Assembly: GCF_023503965.1 (NCBI RefSeq) | Contig: NZ_CP097298.1 | Coordinates: 2,125,001 to 2,189,000, forward strand | Origin: Brevundimonas albigilva | GTDB taxonomy: Bacteria > Pseudomonadota > Alphaproteobacteria > Caulobacterales > Caulobacteraceae | Direction of reading: 5' to 3' | Length of the DNA stretch: 64,000 nucleotides | Position numbers and translations under genes: made by a program | Notes under the pieces: generated by a model | Database searches by the model: none | What the model was told of the DNA's origin: nothing | The model's input: only the letters and a program-made list of their open reading frames with translations | In this document: in pieces, positions 9,201 to 17,209 of the stretch | Position numbering within the stretch: the stretch's first letter is position 1 | Layout of the letters: every line of letters begins with the position of its first letter

Positions 9201-9484
9201 GTCACGTCGGGGTTGGCCGGATCGCCGATGCGGATACGGCCGACGAAGCCGTCCAGCTCTATCCGCTCCACCTCGACCTCGGCCGGAACGCCGCGCTGGT
9301 CCAGCCAGCCCACCAGCGCCTGCCGCGCCGCCGCGCGGCGGTTCAGGTAAAGGGCGGCCAGCGCCACCGCCGCGATGATCAGCACGACCAGCAAGGTCGC
9401 GCCGGCCCGCCGCGCCAGGCGCGCCGAGCGGGGCGAGGGCGGACGCCCGGGGGCGGGCTTCGGATCGGCCGGGGCGTCGGTCAA
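6296..9484 (-). CDS. ydbH: YdbH-type AsmA-like intermembrane bridge protein
   Basis: A 1062-residue protein with one N-terminal membrane helix (about residues 30-50, LLVVLIIAAVALAALYLN) and a very long beta-rich repetitive periplasmic region with many short hydrophobic strands, as in the AsmA-like superfamily. Such proteins form a hydrophobic groove crossing the periplasm; YdbH is partly redundant with TamB and YhdP in E. coli phospholipid transport. The operon with ynbE and ydbL supports the assignment. No ATG lies nearby in frame; TTG 9484 is the first plausible start and overlaps the stop of a possible 57-residue ORF (TTGA), like two other gene pairs here. Confidence 0.88.
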   Translation of the reverse strand: MTDAPADPKPAPGRPPSPRSARLARRAGATLLVVLIIAAVALAALYLNRRAAARQALVGWLDQRGVPAEVEVERIELDGFVGRIRIGDPANPDVTVERVEVDYAVGLPWSRAGLGVTPSRIRLVRPVVRAAWRDGKLSLGALDPVLKEFTGQPPRPDSRAPVVIVEDGRARVQTEYGQITVRGDARLDDGKLMRLAADVAAPALKSGDIQAQGLGGRIDLATRGDRVAVTLAATAAAFDAPAAAGRTARLTLQGDLPYPDLKTRRGDGRAILDARLTADSLGPTGLQARRADVAWRFDGRTAGWLETFRIEGRQDLDLKAETVEGLDLRVARLAAQADGGRLVVARDDDLRWSVDTPLRLTAASARSGEAQARGADIRIGDLSLGGRGAAVEATGQADVAFDALGFADLTLRQARGRMALDLVQDGAMRIGLTGGLRSAEASWPLFGPVAGDDLPDLAEIKRALGAFALDAPAFAIETGSEGTRVNLARPAVLRPMNGGALTVSPSGQAVYQAEPGRLGGGALALKATRGRGLPELDVAVPEWRLTPGGFEARLDGRAALDFDLARGVKARTAGRLALTDGTLTYAPQGCIGLTVDRLELDENDVHQIAGRLCPQDGPLFASREGVWRVRGAFQEAQAQAPFLGMRFEQVAGQVAVDGGPAGIGLTATVGDARVVDATDPRRFHPLTARGQARLAGERWTGAFDLSRAGAALGDLALAHDGRTGAGGLSIHTPQIVFAEHGLQPSDLSPLLDDFVQSPVTGSVGFEGRFDWTKDAEPTSSGRLTVPGLDFVSPAGPIEGLKGDIVLTSLTPLVTAPDQHLTIDRLDTATDATALDLTFSLTPTALEVAGARVAAGGFVSVEPLSIPLDSTQPYSGVVVLDRVQLGQVVSDSGFGDKVKLDALVSGRLPFTSDPRTGFKVVGGSLVAVQPGRLSISREVLTDVDAGGGGDAVPPGMVEDLAYQAMENLAFEVLTADVNSRDDDRMAVLFHIRGRHDPPQRQELRLTISDLISRRFLNRTLPLPSDTGIDLTLDTTLNLNQLIGDLMAVNRARQGQAEEDASRP

Positions 9485-9654
9485 GCGATTGGCGTCAAGC
9501 GAGAGGTGAGAACTGAGACAGAATCGATGTCGCCCGAGGTCAGCACAAGATCGATATCCAGGCGTGCGAACACCATCCGGCGGGCATGCGTTGCAGCCAA
9601 GCTGGGCGACAAGAGGGCGGGAATGTCAACAAGCGCGGCGCGCACGCCCCTCAT
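9481..9654 (-). CDS. possible 57-residue ORF leading the ydbH operon
   Basis: ATG 9654 opens a 57-residue frame beginning MRGVRAALVDIPALLSPSL and ending LTSRLTPIA. Its TGA overlaps the TTG start of ydbH. I recognise no family. Third-position G+C is clearly lower than in neighbouring genes, so it may be a leader ORF or chance. The overlap is the only support. Confidence 0.25.
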   Translation of the reverse strand: MRGVRAALVDIPALLSPSLAATHARRMVFARLDIDLVLTSGDIDSVSVLTSRLTPIA

Positions 9655-9860
9655 GTTCTCTAACGTGTTCTCTGAACCGTCGGCGCGAAAAGTGAAACGT
9701 TTACAGAAGATGTCGGCCCGTTAACCATTTGTAACGGACTGTCTTCCCAAACTGGTACAGGCGGGCTATAGGGCTTGCCTTCGCGTCCGGGGCCTTGGGC
9801 GCGAGCCTTCGCTGCAGTACGCTTTGGCGCCCTAGGGGCGTCGCCAACAGACGGGGAACG
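9485..9860. promoter_or_regulatory. divergent ydbH / M23 peptidase intergenic region
   Basis: A 376-bp region without a recognised gene apart from the weak 57-residue ORF. It holds a direct repeat GTTCTCT at 9655-9661 and 9667-9673. It also holds a CtrA-like element TTAACCAT at 9721-9728, extended as TTAA-N7-TAAC, on the M23 peptidase side. TTAACCAT is a known cell-cycle (CtrA-type) motif in Caulobacter; its use here is inference. Confidence 0.4.
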
Positions 9861-11216
9861 ATGGCTCAGTTCGACCCACGCCGGCAGCACATGCGCCTTG
9901 CGCCGCACATGCTGACCGCGGTCGCCGCCATATCGGTGGCTCTGTTCGCCGGACGCGCTTATCAACCCGCCCAGGCGGAAGAGGTTTCGCCTCTGTCCGC
10001 CACCCAGATCGCCGCGCTGGAGGCCGAAGCCTTCGCCGCCGCTGGATCGCCCGCCGGCCTGACCGCCCCCGAGGCCGTTCCCGTTCAGATTCGTCGCGGC
10101 GAGACCTTCGAGCAGGCCGTGCGCCGCACCGGCGTCGCCGCCGAGGAAGCCAGCGCCGTCGCCGCCACCATCGCCAACGCCTTCGACCTGACCGAGCTTC
10201 GCGCCGGCCTTCGGTTCGAGACGGCCATCGCCAAGCCCAGGGACGGTCGGGGCGACGCCCGCCTGATCGGCCTGACCATGCGGACCGGCCCGGCCAGCCA
10301 GTTGACGGTGTCGCGCAGCTTCGACGGCGCGCTTCGCCTGCGCTCGCTGGAGGAAAAGGTCACCCACGAGACCGTCGTGCTGAAGGGCGACGTGGAGCGC
10401 TCGCTGTCGGCCAGCGCCCGCGAACTTGGCGCGACCGCCTCCATCGTGCGCGCCGCCAGCCGCCTGTTCGCCACCAAGTTCGATCTCCAGCGCGACATCC
10501 GCGCCTCGGACGAGTTCACCCTGGTGTTCGACCGCGACGTCACCGAGGCCGGCCGCACGGTCGGCGTCGGCGACCTGATGTACGCCGAACTCAAGGGCCG
10601 GACCTTCTACCGCTTCCGTCCCGCCGGCGCGAAGGAAGACCAGTTCTTCGACGAGAACGGCAAGAACCTGCGCTCGGCCATGATGCGCACGCCGCTGCAG
10701 AGCTTCCGCCGCATCAGCTCCAGCTTCGGCGTTCGCACGCACCCGATCTCGGGCTTCCGCAAGATGCACCAGGGCATCGACTTCGCGGCCGGCTCCGGCA
10801 CGCCGGTGGTCGCGCCGGCGGACGGCGTGGTCGTTGAGGCCCGTCGTTGGGGCGGCTACGGCAACTGGCTGCGCATTCGCCACGCCAACGGCCTGGAAAG
10901 CGGCTACGGCCACCTCTCGCGTTATGGCTCGGGCATCCGCGCCGGCCAGCGCGTCAGCCAGGGCCAGGTTGTCGCTTACGTCGGCTCGACCGGCGCCTCG
11001 ACAGGCCCGCACCTTCACTATGAAATCTGGCGCAACGGCCAGCGGATCAATCCGGCGGGCATCCGCACCCAGGAGGGCACGGAACTGACCGGCGCTGACC
11101 TGGCCGCCTTCCGCGCCGAAAAGAGCCGCATCGACCGCATCATCGCCTCGGGCGGCCAGCGCCGGCCTGCGATCCAGCAGGCGTCGGCCGCCGGCCTGCG
11201 CGCCGCCAGCGCCTGA
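9861..11216 (+). CDS. M23 family murein metallopeptidase
   Basis: A 451-residue exported peptidase. A membrane/signal segment (LTAVAAISVALFAGRAY) is followed by a LysM/OapA-like segment (VQIRRGETFEQAVRRTG), a long middle region, and a C-terminal M23 domain. The LytM-type zinc motifs are seen as HQGIDFAAGSG (HxxxD) and HLHYE (HxH). All key residues are present, so it is probably an active endopeptidase cutting peptidoglycan cross-links in the periplasm. ATG 9861 has GGGGAACG before it; the longer TTG start would disrupt the signal region. The upstream CtrA-like site suggests cell-cycle timing. Confidence 0.9.
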   Translation: MAQFDPRRQHMRLAPHMLTAVAAISVALFAGRAYQPAQAEEVSPLSATQIAALEAEAFAAAGSPAGLTAPEAVPVQIRRGETFEQAVRRTGVAAEEASAVAATIANAFDLTELRAGLRFETAIAKPRDGRGDARLIGLTMRTGPASQLTVSRSFDGALRLRSLEEKVTHETVVLKGDVERSLSASARELGATASIVRAASRLFATKFDLQRDIRASDEFTLVFDRDVTEAGRTVGVGDLMYAELKGRTFYRFRPAGAKEDQFFDENGKNLRSAMMRTPLQSFRRISSSFGVRTHPISGFRKMHQGIDFAAGSGTPVVAPADGVVVEARRWGGYGNWLRIRHANGLESGYGHLSRYGSGIRAGQRVSQGQVVAYVGSTGASTGPHLHYEIWRNGQRINPAGIRTQEGTELTGADLAAFRAEKSRIDRIIASGGQRRPAIQQASAAGLRAASA

Positions 11217-11219
11217 TCG

Positions 11220-12864
11220 TCATCCCACCAGCCTGGGGAGGCCCCGGCCCTGGTCGGGGCAGGACAGGCCGTGGACCTGCACGTCCGCCTCTCCGAACCT
11301 GAGACCCAGCAGGTCGAAGACCGGGTTCAGCAGGGCGTCCAGCGCCGGCCCGATCGGCGCCAGCAGGCCGCCCAGCGCCCGCGTCAGCCCTCCCAGATCG
11401 AGCGGCAGGTTCAGCACGCGGGGCGTCAGCTCCAGCCGTTGCAGCAGCGAGGCGATCAGACTGTCGGCCAGATGGCGGGAGGCGACGGTCTTGACCGCGC
11501 CGGCGTCGATCTCGGCGCGGTCGAACCGTAGAGCCTTGAAGCGCGTGTCCGCCGCCTCGATGTCGGCCTTGGCGTCGAGCACGACCAGGCCAAGCAGGGA
11601 CAGGATCGTGGCGGGCTGCGGGTTCAGCGGGCGCTTGAAATCATCCAGGCGGCTTTCGTCCACCACGCCGACCATGGCGCGCGCCAGGCCGGGGCGCACC
11701 CCCACCTCGACCGCCTCGTTCGGCCGGCACGACAGGGCGTTCAGTCGCGCCTCCGACGCGGCGAGCTCCACCAGGATCGGCAGGTCCACCTGCGCCAGGC
11801 CGGCCAGCTTGGCCGACGTCCTAAGGCGGATGTAGAGGCGCGTCTGCGCCGTGCGGATGATCGGAGCCCCCGTCCCGGTGACGGTCAGCCAGGGCGAGCG
11901 ATTGGGGCGCTCCCCGATCGCCAGGCGGGTCTTCAGATCGGCCACGCCGAGCGGCGCGTCCAGCTTCAGCGCCATCTGCCGGTCGCCGGCGCCGACCTCC
12001 AGCATGGCGGTGATCAGGTCCAGCGCCGAGACCTCCGCGTCCAGACCGGCGCGCAGTCCGTCCGGGGCCTGGGCGTCGACCCCAATCAGGCGCCCAAGGG
12101 GCACCTTGACCCCCGCCGCCGCGCCGGTGAGCTTGCCCAGCGCGCCGCCGTCCCGGCCGCCCGCCAGCGCGTCCAGGACGCCCAGCGCGGTTCCTGCGTC
12201 CACCGTGGTCCCCAGCAGGGCGTCGTAATCTCCAGCAGTCACGCCCAGGCGCGTGGCCAGGGCGTCGGTGAAGGCCAGCAGATTGACGTCCAGGTCCGCC
12301 ACGGCGCGGTAGTCCATGAGGCTGAGCGACACCTGGCTGCCGGTCAGGCCGGTCAGCAGTTGGTTGGCCACGCCGCCATCCAGCCGCGCCAGGCGCGAGC
12401 CCAGGCTGAACATGGCCTTGGGGCTGTCGGAAATCGCCGCCGTCGCGTCACGGGCGACGACGACCCGGTCGCGGCCCATCAGCCACCGGCTGAAGAACAG
12501 CGGCGCGGGCGCCGTCAGCGTCACGCGGGCCGCGTTGGGTTCGCCGCCGCCCGCGTTGAAGCGGTTCTCGGCGCGCCACGGCCTTGTCGGGCGTGTAGCG
12601 GCCGATCGCGGTCTCCACCGACAGAGGACCGCGCGCGACATTGGCCTGGGCCGTGGCCTGCGCGGCGGCGGCCGCTCCGTCCAGATTTCCGGCCGCGGCC
12701 AGGGCGGCCAGGTCGGCGGCCCCCTGAAGCCGCCGCGCGTGCAGCGCCAGGCCGCCGAGGTCGATCGCCATGGCCGCGACCAGGGCGAGCAAGGCCAGGC
12801 CCGCCGCCGCCGTCACCCCGACCGCGCCGCGTCGATCCGTCAGCAGCTTCCGCGCGCGGATCAC
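11220..12864 (-). CDS. tadG: TadG-like Flp pilus assembly protein (frameshifted)
   Basis: The N-terminus has the TadE/TadG-type start DRRGAVGVTAAAGLALLALV, a pilin-like membrane helix after a basic end, then QGAADLAALAAAGNL. The C-terminal 440 residues form a long periplasmic domain rich in Leu/Ala/Asp. The two parts are in different frames; deleting one extra base near 12580-12590 (DKA-WRAENRFNAGGG) gives one protein of about 547 residues. It follows tadE with a 1-nt gap. TadG proteins are anchored envelope components of the Tad (Flp) pilus secretion system. No other tad genes are visible here. Confidence 0.75.
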
Positions 12865-12865
12865 C

Positions 12866-13255
12866 TCACCGCTCCCCGAACCGGACGACGGCGGAACGTT
12901 CTATGACCTCCGGGGGACGGGGCAGCATCCCGCCCAGCAGCATGATCGGGTGGTCATGGATGTCGTAGGCGGCGACCACGCGCACCGTGACGCCGTCGTC
13001 CTCGACCCGCAGCGCCAGCCGCCGGGCCTCCAGGGCGCCGATATCGCCCACTGTGGCGTCGGCCTCGGCCTGGGCCAGCGCGGCGCGCTCCTGGGCGTCG
13101 AGCCCACCCAGCGCGGCCCGGGCGGCCTCCGACGCCAGGGACTGCACCGACTGGGCCAGCAGAAACCAGCCGCCATACACCACCGCCGCCAGCAGAAGCG
13201 CGATCAGGACAGGACCGATCAGGGCGAACTCGACGGCGGCGGAGCCTTGCCGCAT
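12866..13255 (-). CDS. tadE: TadE-like pseudopilin
   Basis: A 129-residue protein starting MRQGSAAVEFALIGPVLIAL: a TadE motif with Glu at the fifth residue of the hydrophobic helix, as in prepilin-like substrates of the TadV peptidase. The remainder is a small periplasmic domain ending VIERSAVVRFGER. ATG 13255 directly precedes the signature; the longer open frame upstream has no support. Forms an operon with tadG. Confidence 0.8.
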   Translation of the reverse strand: MRQGSAAVEFALIGPVLIALLLAAVVYGGWFLLAQSVQSLASEAARAALGGLDAQERAALAQAEADATVGDIGALEARRLALRVEDDGVTVRVVAAYDIHDHPIMLLGGMLPRPPEVIERSAVVRFGER

Positions 13256-13563
13256 CCGCAGCGGCGAATTCCGGACTGAAGACGATGAGGCCACGACCGC
13301 GCTCCTTCGACAGCACGGATAGGTTGTATATCGGCCAGGATTAACAGGGCGTGTGCGTTCACAGTCTGGGCGTGTGATGGGCCCGGTCTTCGCCTGTGTA
13401 GGGAAGACTCCGCGTTGTTCAACGCTTTCAGGGCCTTGGCGCGAGCAGTCGCCGCCGACAACCCGCATAGGGCGTATAATTGCGTGAAATATGAGGAGCG
13501 CGGCCTTGACGGACGCCGTGTTTTCAGGCCTCACGCGGCTTTCGTCGAGCTTTACAGGCCCCA
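13256..13563. promoter_or_regulatory. divergent tadE / XRE intergenic region
   Basis: A 308-bp region without a convincing gene. A TATAAT hexamer at 13475-13480 on the plus strand could be the -10 of the XRE gene promoter, but no well-spaced -35 is evident. Confidence 0.3.
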
Positions 13564-13917
13564 ATGACCGACGCAGTAGATCCCGTTGACGTGGCGATCG
13601 GAACCCGCATCCGCAGCCGCCGCGAAGAACTCCGTATCACCCAGGCCCAACTGGCCGCCGGCGCCGGAGTGACCTTCCAGCAGATTCAGAAGTACGAGCG
13701 CGGCGTGAACCGTGTCTCGGCCGCCCGTCTGCTGCAGATCGCGGCGGTGCTGAAGACGACCGGCGCAGCCCTGCTGGGCGAGTTGGACGGCGAGCACGGG
13801 GACGAGCTGGTCCTGGCGGCGCCGGGCGTGTCGGAGTTGCTGTCGGCCTTCCGCGGCATCGACGACGCGGACAAGCGCGACGCCCTGCTGCTGGTCGCGC
13901 GCGGCCTGCGCAACTGA
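13564..13917 (+). CDS. XRE-family helix-turn-helix regulator
   Basis: A 117-residue single-domain Cro/C1-type protein. The HTH spans about residues 11-65 with IRSRREELRITQAQLAAGAG, then VTFQQIQKYERGVNRVSAARL, which is the classic Q-Q/K-Y-E-R-G pattern. The C-terminal 40 residues (LSAFRGIDDADKRDALLLVAR) form a short helical tail. Such proteins are common in Caulobacterales and Rhizobiales. The gene sits just upstream of metK in the same direction with a weak terminator between, so the link to methionine metabolism is only positional. Confidence 0.9.
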   Translation: MTDAVDPVDVAIGTRIRSRREELRITQAQLAAGAGVTFQQIQKYERGVNRVSAARLLQIAAVLKTTGAALLGELDGEHGDELVLAAPGVSELLSAFRGIDDADKRDALLLVARGLRN

Positions 13918-13939
13918 TCCATCGCGGCTCCGGCCGTTG

Positions 13940-13975
13940 AGCCCTCTTCGCCGTCGGGCGGGGAGGGCTTTGTCA
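13940..13975 (+). terminator. probable intrinsic terminator after XRE gene
   Basis: Stem GCCCTC / GAGGGC with a large G/C-rich loop followed by TTTGT. Short T tract, so moderately weak. Confidence 0.45.
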
Positions 13976-14013
13976 TGTCTGCGGCGCCGGGGATGGATGT
14001 CGAACGCTTGAAG

Positions 14014-14033
14014 ATATAAGCATGTCTTTATAT
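14014..14033. promoter_or_regulatory. AT-rich palindrome in metK leader
   Basis: ATATAAGCATGTCTTTATAT: six-base perfect arms ATATAA/TTATAT around a partly symmetric centre, 36 nt upstream of the metK start and strikingly AT-rich in this genome. It resembles operators of ArsR-type methionine-cycle regulators (SahR/SamR group) in Proteobacteria; that identity is inference. Confidence 0.4.
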
Positions 14034-14068
14034 GTGTGTTCGCCACATCCCAGACAGGAGCCTTCGGC

Positions 14069-15259
14069 TTGGCGCGTTCGTCCTTTCTCTTCACCTCCGA
14101 AAGCGTTTCCGAGGGCCATCCTGACAAGGTCGCGGATCGCATCTCCGACACGGTCGTCGACCTGTTCCTGGCCAAGGATCCCGAGGCGCGCGTCGCCTGC
14201 GAGACCCTGACAACCACCAACCGGGTGGTCCTGGCCGGCGAAATTCGCGGCAAGGGGATCTGGGAAGACGGCGGCTGGGCGCCGGGCGTCGAGGCCGAGA
14301 TCGAGGCCGCCGTGCGCGCCGCCGTCAAGGACATCGGCTATGAGCAGGACGGCTTCCACTGGCGGACGTTCGAGTTCTCCAACCACCTGCACGGCCAGTC
14401 GGTCGACATCGCCGTGGGCGTCGATTCCACGGACACCAAGGACGAGGGCGCCGGCGACCAGGGCATCATGTTCGGCTACGCCTCGAACGAGACGCCGGAA
14501 CTGATGCCGGCCACCCTGGCCTACAGCCACCGTATCCTGCGTAAGCTGGCCGAGCTGCGGCACGGCGGCGACACGCGGCTGGAGCCGGACGCCAAGAGCC
14601 AGGTCACGCTGTACTACGAGGACGGCAAGCCGGTTCGCGCCGCCTCCATCGTCGTCTCGACCCAGCACGCCAAGGGCCTGACCCAGGCCCAGGTGGCCGA
14701 GGTGGTCAAGCCGGTGGTGGCCGAGGTGCTGCCCGACGGCTTCATCACCAACGAGACCGTGTGGCACATCAATCCGACCGGCATCTTCGAGATCGGCGGG
14801 CCGGACGGCGACGCGGGCCTGACGGGCCGCAAGATCATCGTCGACACCTATGGCGGCGCGGCCCCGCATGGCGGCGGCGCCTTCTCGGGCAAGGATCCGA
14901 CCAAGGTGGACCGCTCGGCCGCCTACGCCGCGCGCTACCTGGCCAAGAACGTCGTGGCCGCCGGCCTGGCCGACCGCTGCACCATCCAGCTCAGCTACGC
15001 CATCGGCGTGGCCCAGCCGCAATCCGTGCACGTCGACCTGCATGGCACCGGCAAGATCGACGAGGCGGTGCTGGAGCGCGAACTGCCCCAACTGATCGGC
15101 GGGGCGACGCCGCGCGCCATCCGCGAGCATCTGAAGCTGAACAAGCCGATCTACGCCCGCACGACTTCCTATGGCCACTTCGGCCGCGAGCCGGACGCCG
15201 ACGGCGGCTTCAGCTGGGAAAAGACCGATCTGGTCGAAAAGCTGCAGGCCCTGGCGTAA
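14069..15259 (+). CDS. metK: S-adenosylmethionine synthetase
   Basis: Makes SAM from methionine and ATP in the cytosol. A 396-residue product of normal family length. Signatures: [20 protein letters not shown] at the N-terminus, [12 protein letters not shown], and the phosphate-binding loop [16 protein letters not shown]. Start: TTG 14069 has AGGAG 8 nt upstream and gives the usual N-terminus; a GTG at 14036 would lengthen the protein but lacks a binding site. Upstream lies an AT-rich palindrome that may be an operator. SAM made here is the ligand of the riboswitch at 39319-39426. Confidence 0.97.
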   Translation: MARSSFLFTSESVSEGHPDKVADRISDTVVDLFLAKDPEARVACETLTTTNRVVLAGEIRGKGIWEDGGWAPGVEAEIEAAVRAAVKDIGYEQDGFHWRTFEFSNHLHGQSVDIAVGVDSTDTKDEGAGDQGIMFGYASNETPELMPATLAYSHRILRKLAELRHGGDTRLEPDAKSQVTLYYEDGKPVRAASIVVSTQHAKGLTQAQVAEVVKPVVAEVLPDGFITNETVWHINPTGIFEIGGPDGDAGLTGRKIIVDTYGGAAPHGGGAFSGKDPTKVDRSAAYAARYLAKNVVAAGLADRCTIQLSYAIGVAQPQSVHVDLHGTGKIDEAVLERELPQLIGGATPRAIREHLKLNKPIYARTTSYGHFGREPDADGGFSWEKTDLVEKLQALA

Positions 15260-15265
15260 GCGCGA

Positions 15266-16533
15266 TCAGGCGGCCTGGTCGATGGTCAGGCCGCGCACGC
15301 CCGTCAGATTGGCGTCGGTGAAGTCCGTCTGACGGGTCTGGGCGCCGTGCAGGGTCGCCCGACCCAGGTCCGCCCCCGCAAGGACCGCGCGGCGCAGGTC
15401 CGCGCCGGCCAGGTCCGCGCCGCGCAGATTGGCGCCCGTCAGATCGGCGGGCAGCAGCCGGTCCGCCGTGATCATCAGCGGTCCCAGTTGGGCCTCGCGC
15501 AGGTCGGAGCCCGTCAACTTGGCCCCCTCAGCCGCGCGCCCCGCAGGTCCGCGCGGCGCAGGTTGACCGATCGCAGGTCGGCGTTCTCCAGGTGCGCGCC
15601 CTGCAGTTGCACGCCCTCCATGTCCAGGCCGTAGAAGACTGCGCCCTTGGCGGACAGGGCGGTCAGGTTCAGGCCGACGATCGACTTCAGCGGCCGGAGG
15701 TCGACCCCGTCGAAGACTGAGGGCTGGCCCTGGGCGCCGCCGCTTTCGCACCAGCGGGCGTGTTCGCGCAGCATTTCGGCGGCCGGCATCTCGGAGACCG
15801 GCGCGCCGGCGCAGCGGGTGTCGGTCAGGGCGCCGTCCAGATCGGCCCCGTCGGCGCGCCACATCGTGGTCTTGGCGCCGACCAGGATGGCGTCGCGCAA
15901 GTCGGCGCCCGACAGGTCGGCGCCCGACAGGTCGGCCCCGGCCAGATCGGCGCCGCGGAAGTCGGCCTGTTTCAGATTGGCCCGGACCAGCTTGCAGTCC
16001 TTCATCACCGCGCCGGAAAAGTCGGCCTTGATGGCGATGACGCCGGACATCTTGGAACGCTGCAGATTGGCGCCGGCCAGGCAGGCGCCGCCGACCTGGG
16101 TCTGGTCGCGGGGACGCGGCTCGATGACCTTGAAGCCCAGCTTGGCGTCGGCGGCGGCGATGGTGCCCTCGCGCAGGTCGGCCTCGAACAGGTCGGCGCC
16201 GGACAGGTCCGCGCCGCGCAGGCAGGCCCCGCGCAGATCGGCGCGGCGCAGGGAGGCGTCGGCCAGGATCGCGTCCTGCATGTCGGCGCCGAAGAAGTTG
16301 GCGTTGTCCAGCTTGGCGCCGGTCAGGTCGCAGGTCTCGAGACAGGCGCCGGCGAAGTCCGCGTCGGAAAGATTGCGCCCCTTCAGGCTGAGGCCCGTCA
16401 GGTCCAGCCAGGCGAAGACGGCGCGCGCGCCGCCGGGGCGCGCCTGGAACAGACGGTCGTGCCGGGCGCAGATCACGTCCAGCTCAGCCTGGGAAAGGCG
16501 CTTCCTGACGATCGGTTCGGCGACGGCGACCAT
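15266..16533 (-). CDS. pentapeptide-repeat protein (frameshifted)
   Basis: After a non-repetitive N-terminus (about residues 1-45) the protein is almost entirely A(D/N)LxG-type pentapeptides, for example ADLSGADLFEADLREG and ADLAGADLSGADLSGADL, which fold as a right-handed beta-helix. A middle segment (VIEPRPRDQTQVGG and a Cys-containing stretch) interrupts the repeats. The frame breaks at the C5 run 15523-15527; adding one base joins LRGARLRG to AKLTGSDLREAQ and gives 422 residues ending LTIDQAA. Function unknown; such helices often mediate protein binding. The frameshift is probably a sequencing error. Confidence 0.85.
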
Positions 16534-16579
16534 CCGATCACCTTACGGCGTCCGACTTAAGAAAGATTATCGATCCGCG

Positions 16580-17209
16580 CTATTCGGTCAGCAGGCCCTG
16601 GTCGCGCAGGGCGTCGGCCAGTTCGCCGGGCGCGGTCCACAGGCGGGTGTAGCCGGCCTCGCCCAGCCGCTTCAGTTCGGTGACCAGATCGGCCTTGGAA
16701 GAGGCGGCGAAACGGCCGTCGAAGCCGGCCCCGTCCTTCGACACCCGCACCATCGGCCGGCCGGTCTCCAGCCGGTGCAGGAAGCCTTCGCACAGGGCCG
16801 CGCCCTCTTCGCACATCAGGCCGGTCTCGACGGTCAGGCCGGCGGCGCGCAGCCGCTCGGTGCCGCGTCCGGCGGCGAAGGGGGAGGGGTCCAGGCAGGC
16901 GATGACGACGCGCGACACCCCGGCGTCGGCCAGGAAATGGGCGCAGGACTTGCGGCCTGACGAGCGGGCGCCGCACGGCTCCAGCGTGACATAGGCGGTC
17001 GCGCCCTTCGCCTGGTCGCCGGCGGCGGGCACGGCCTGTTCCTCGGCGTGGGGGCGCCCGCCCGGCGCCGTGGCGGCCTGGGCGACCACGCGGCCGTCCT
17101 TGACCAGGACGCAGCCGACCGCCGGATTGGGCCAGGTCTCGCCCATGCGTCCGGTCGCCAGATCGATGGCCTGGGCCATGAAGGCGCGGTCGGCGTCGCT
17201 CCAGGTCAT
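16580..17209 (-). CDS. RibD-like cytidine/pyrimidine deaminase with shortened second domain
   Basis: A 209-residue protein. The deaminase zinc site is complete: HAEEQA (His-Ala-Glu) and PCGARSSGRKSC. NPAVGCVLVKDGRVVAQ matches the RibD N-terminal deaminase. After residue 140 the usual reductase domain (about 200 residues) is replaced by about 65 residues (RPMVRVSKDGAGFDGRFAAS then LWTAPGELADALRDQGLLTE) that look like its beginning and end without its centre. It may deaminate the riboflavin precursor without reducing it, or act on another pyrimidine. The ATG overlaps the gpmA stop (ATGA), so it is coupled to gpmA. Confidence 0.8.
   Translation of the reverse strand: MTWSDADRAFMAQAIDLATGRMGETWPNPAVGCVLVKDGRVVAQAATAPGGRPHAEEQAVPAAGDQAKGATAYVTLEPCGARSSGRKSCAHFLADAGVSRVVIACLDPSPFAAGRGTERLRAAGLTVETGLMCEEGAALCEGFLHRLETGRPMVRVSKDGAGFDGRFAASSKADLVTELKRLGEAGYTRLWTAPGELADALRDQGLLTE

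Noticed and set aside
9655..9677. LexA/SOS box (GTTC-N7-GTTC)
   Set aside because: The two GTTC elements are 8 bases apart instead of 7; kept only as a direct repeat.
13918..14068. SAM or SAH riboswitch in the metK leader
   Set aside because: No conserved blocks of SAM-I, SAM-II, SAM/SAH or SAH classes seen; only a palindrome.
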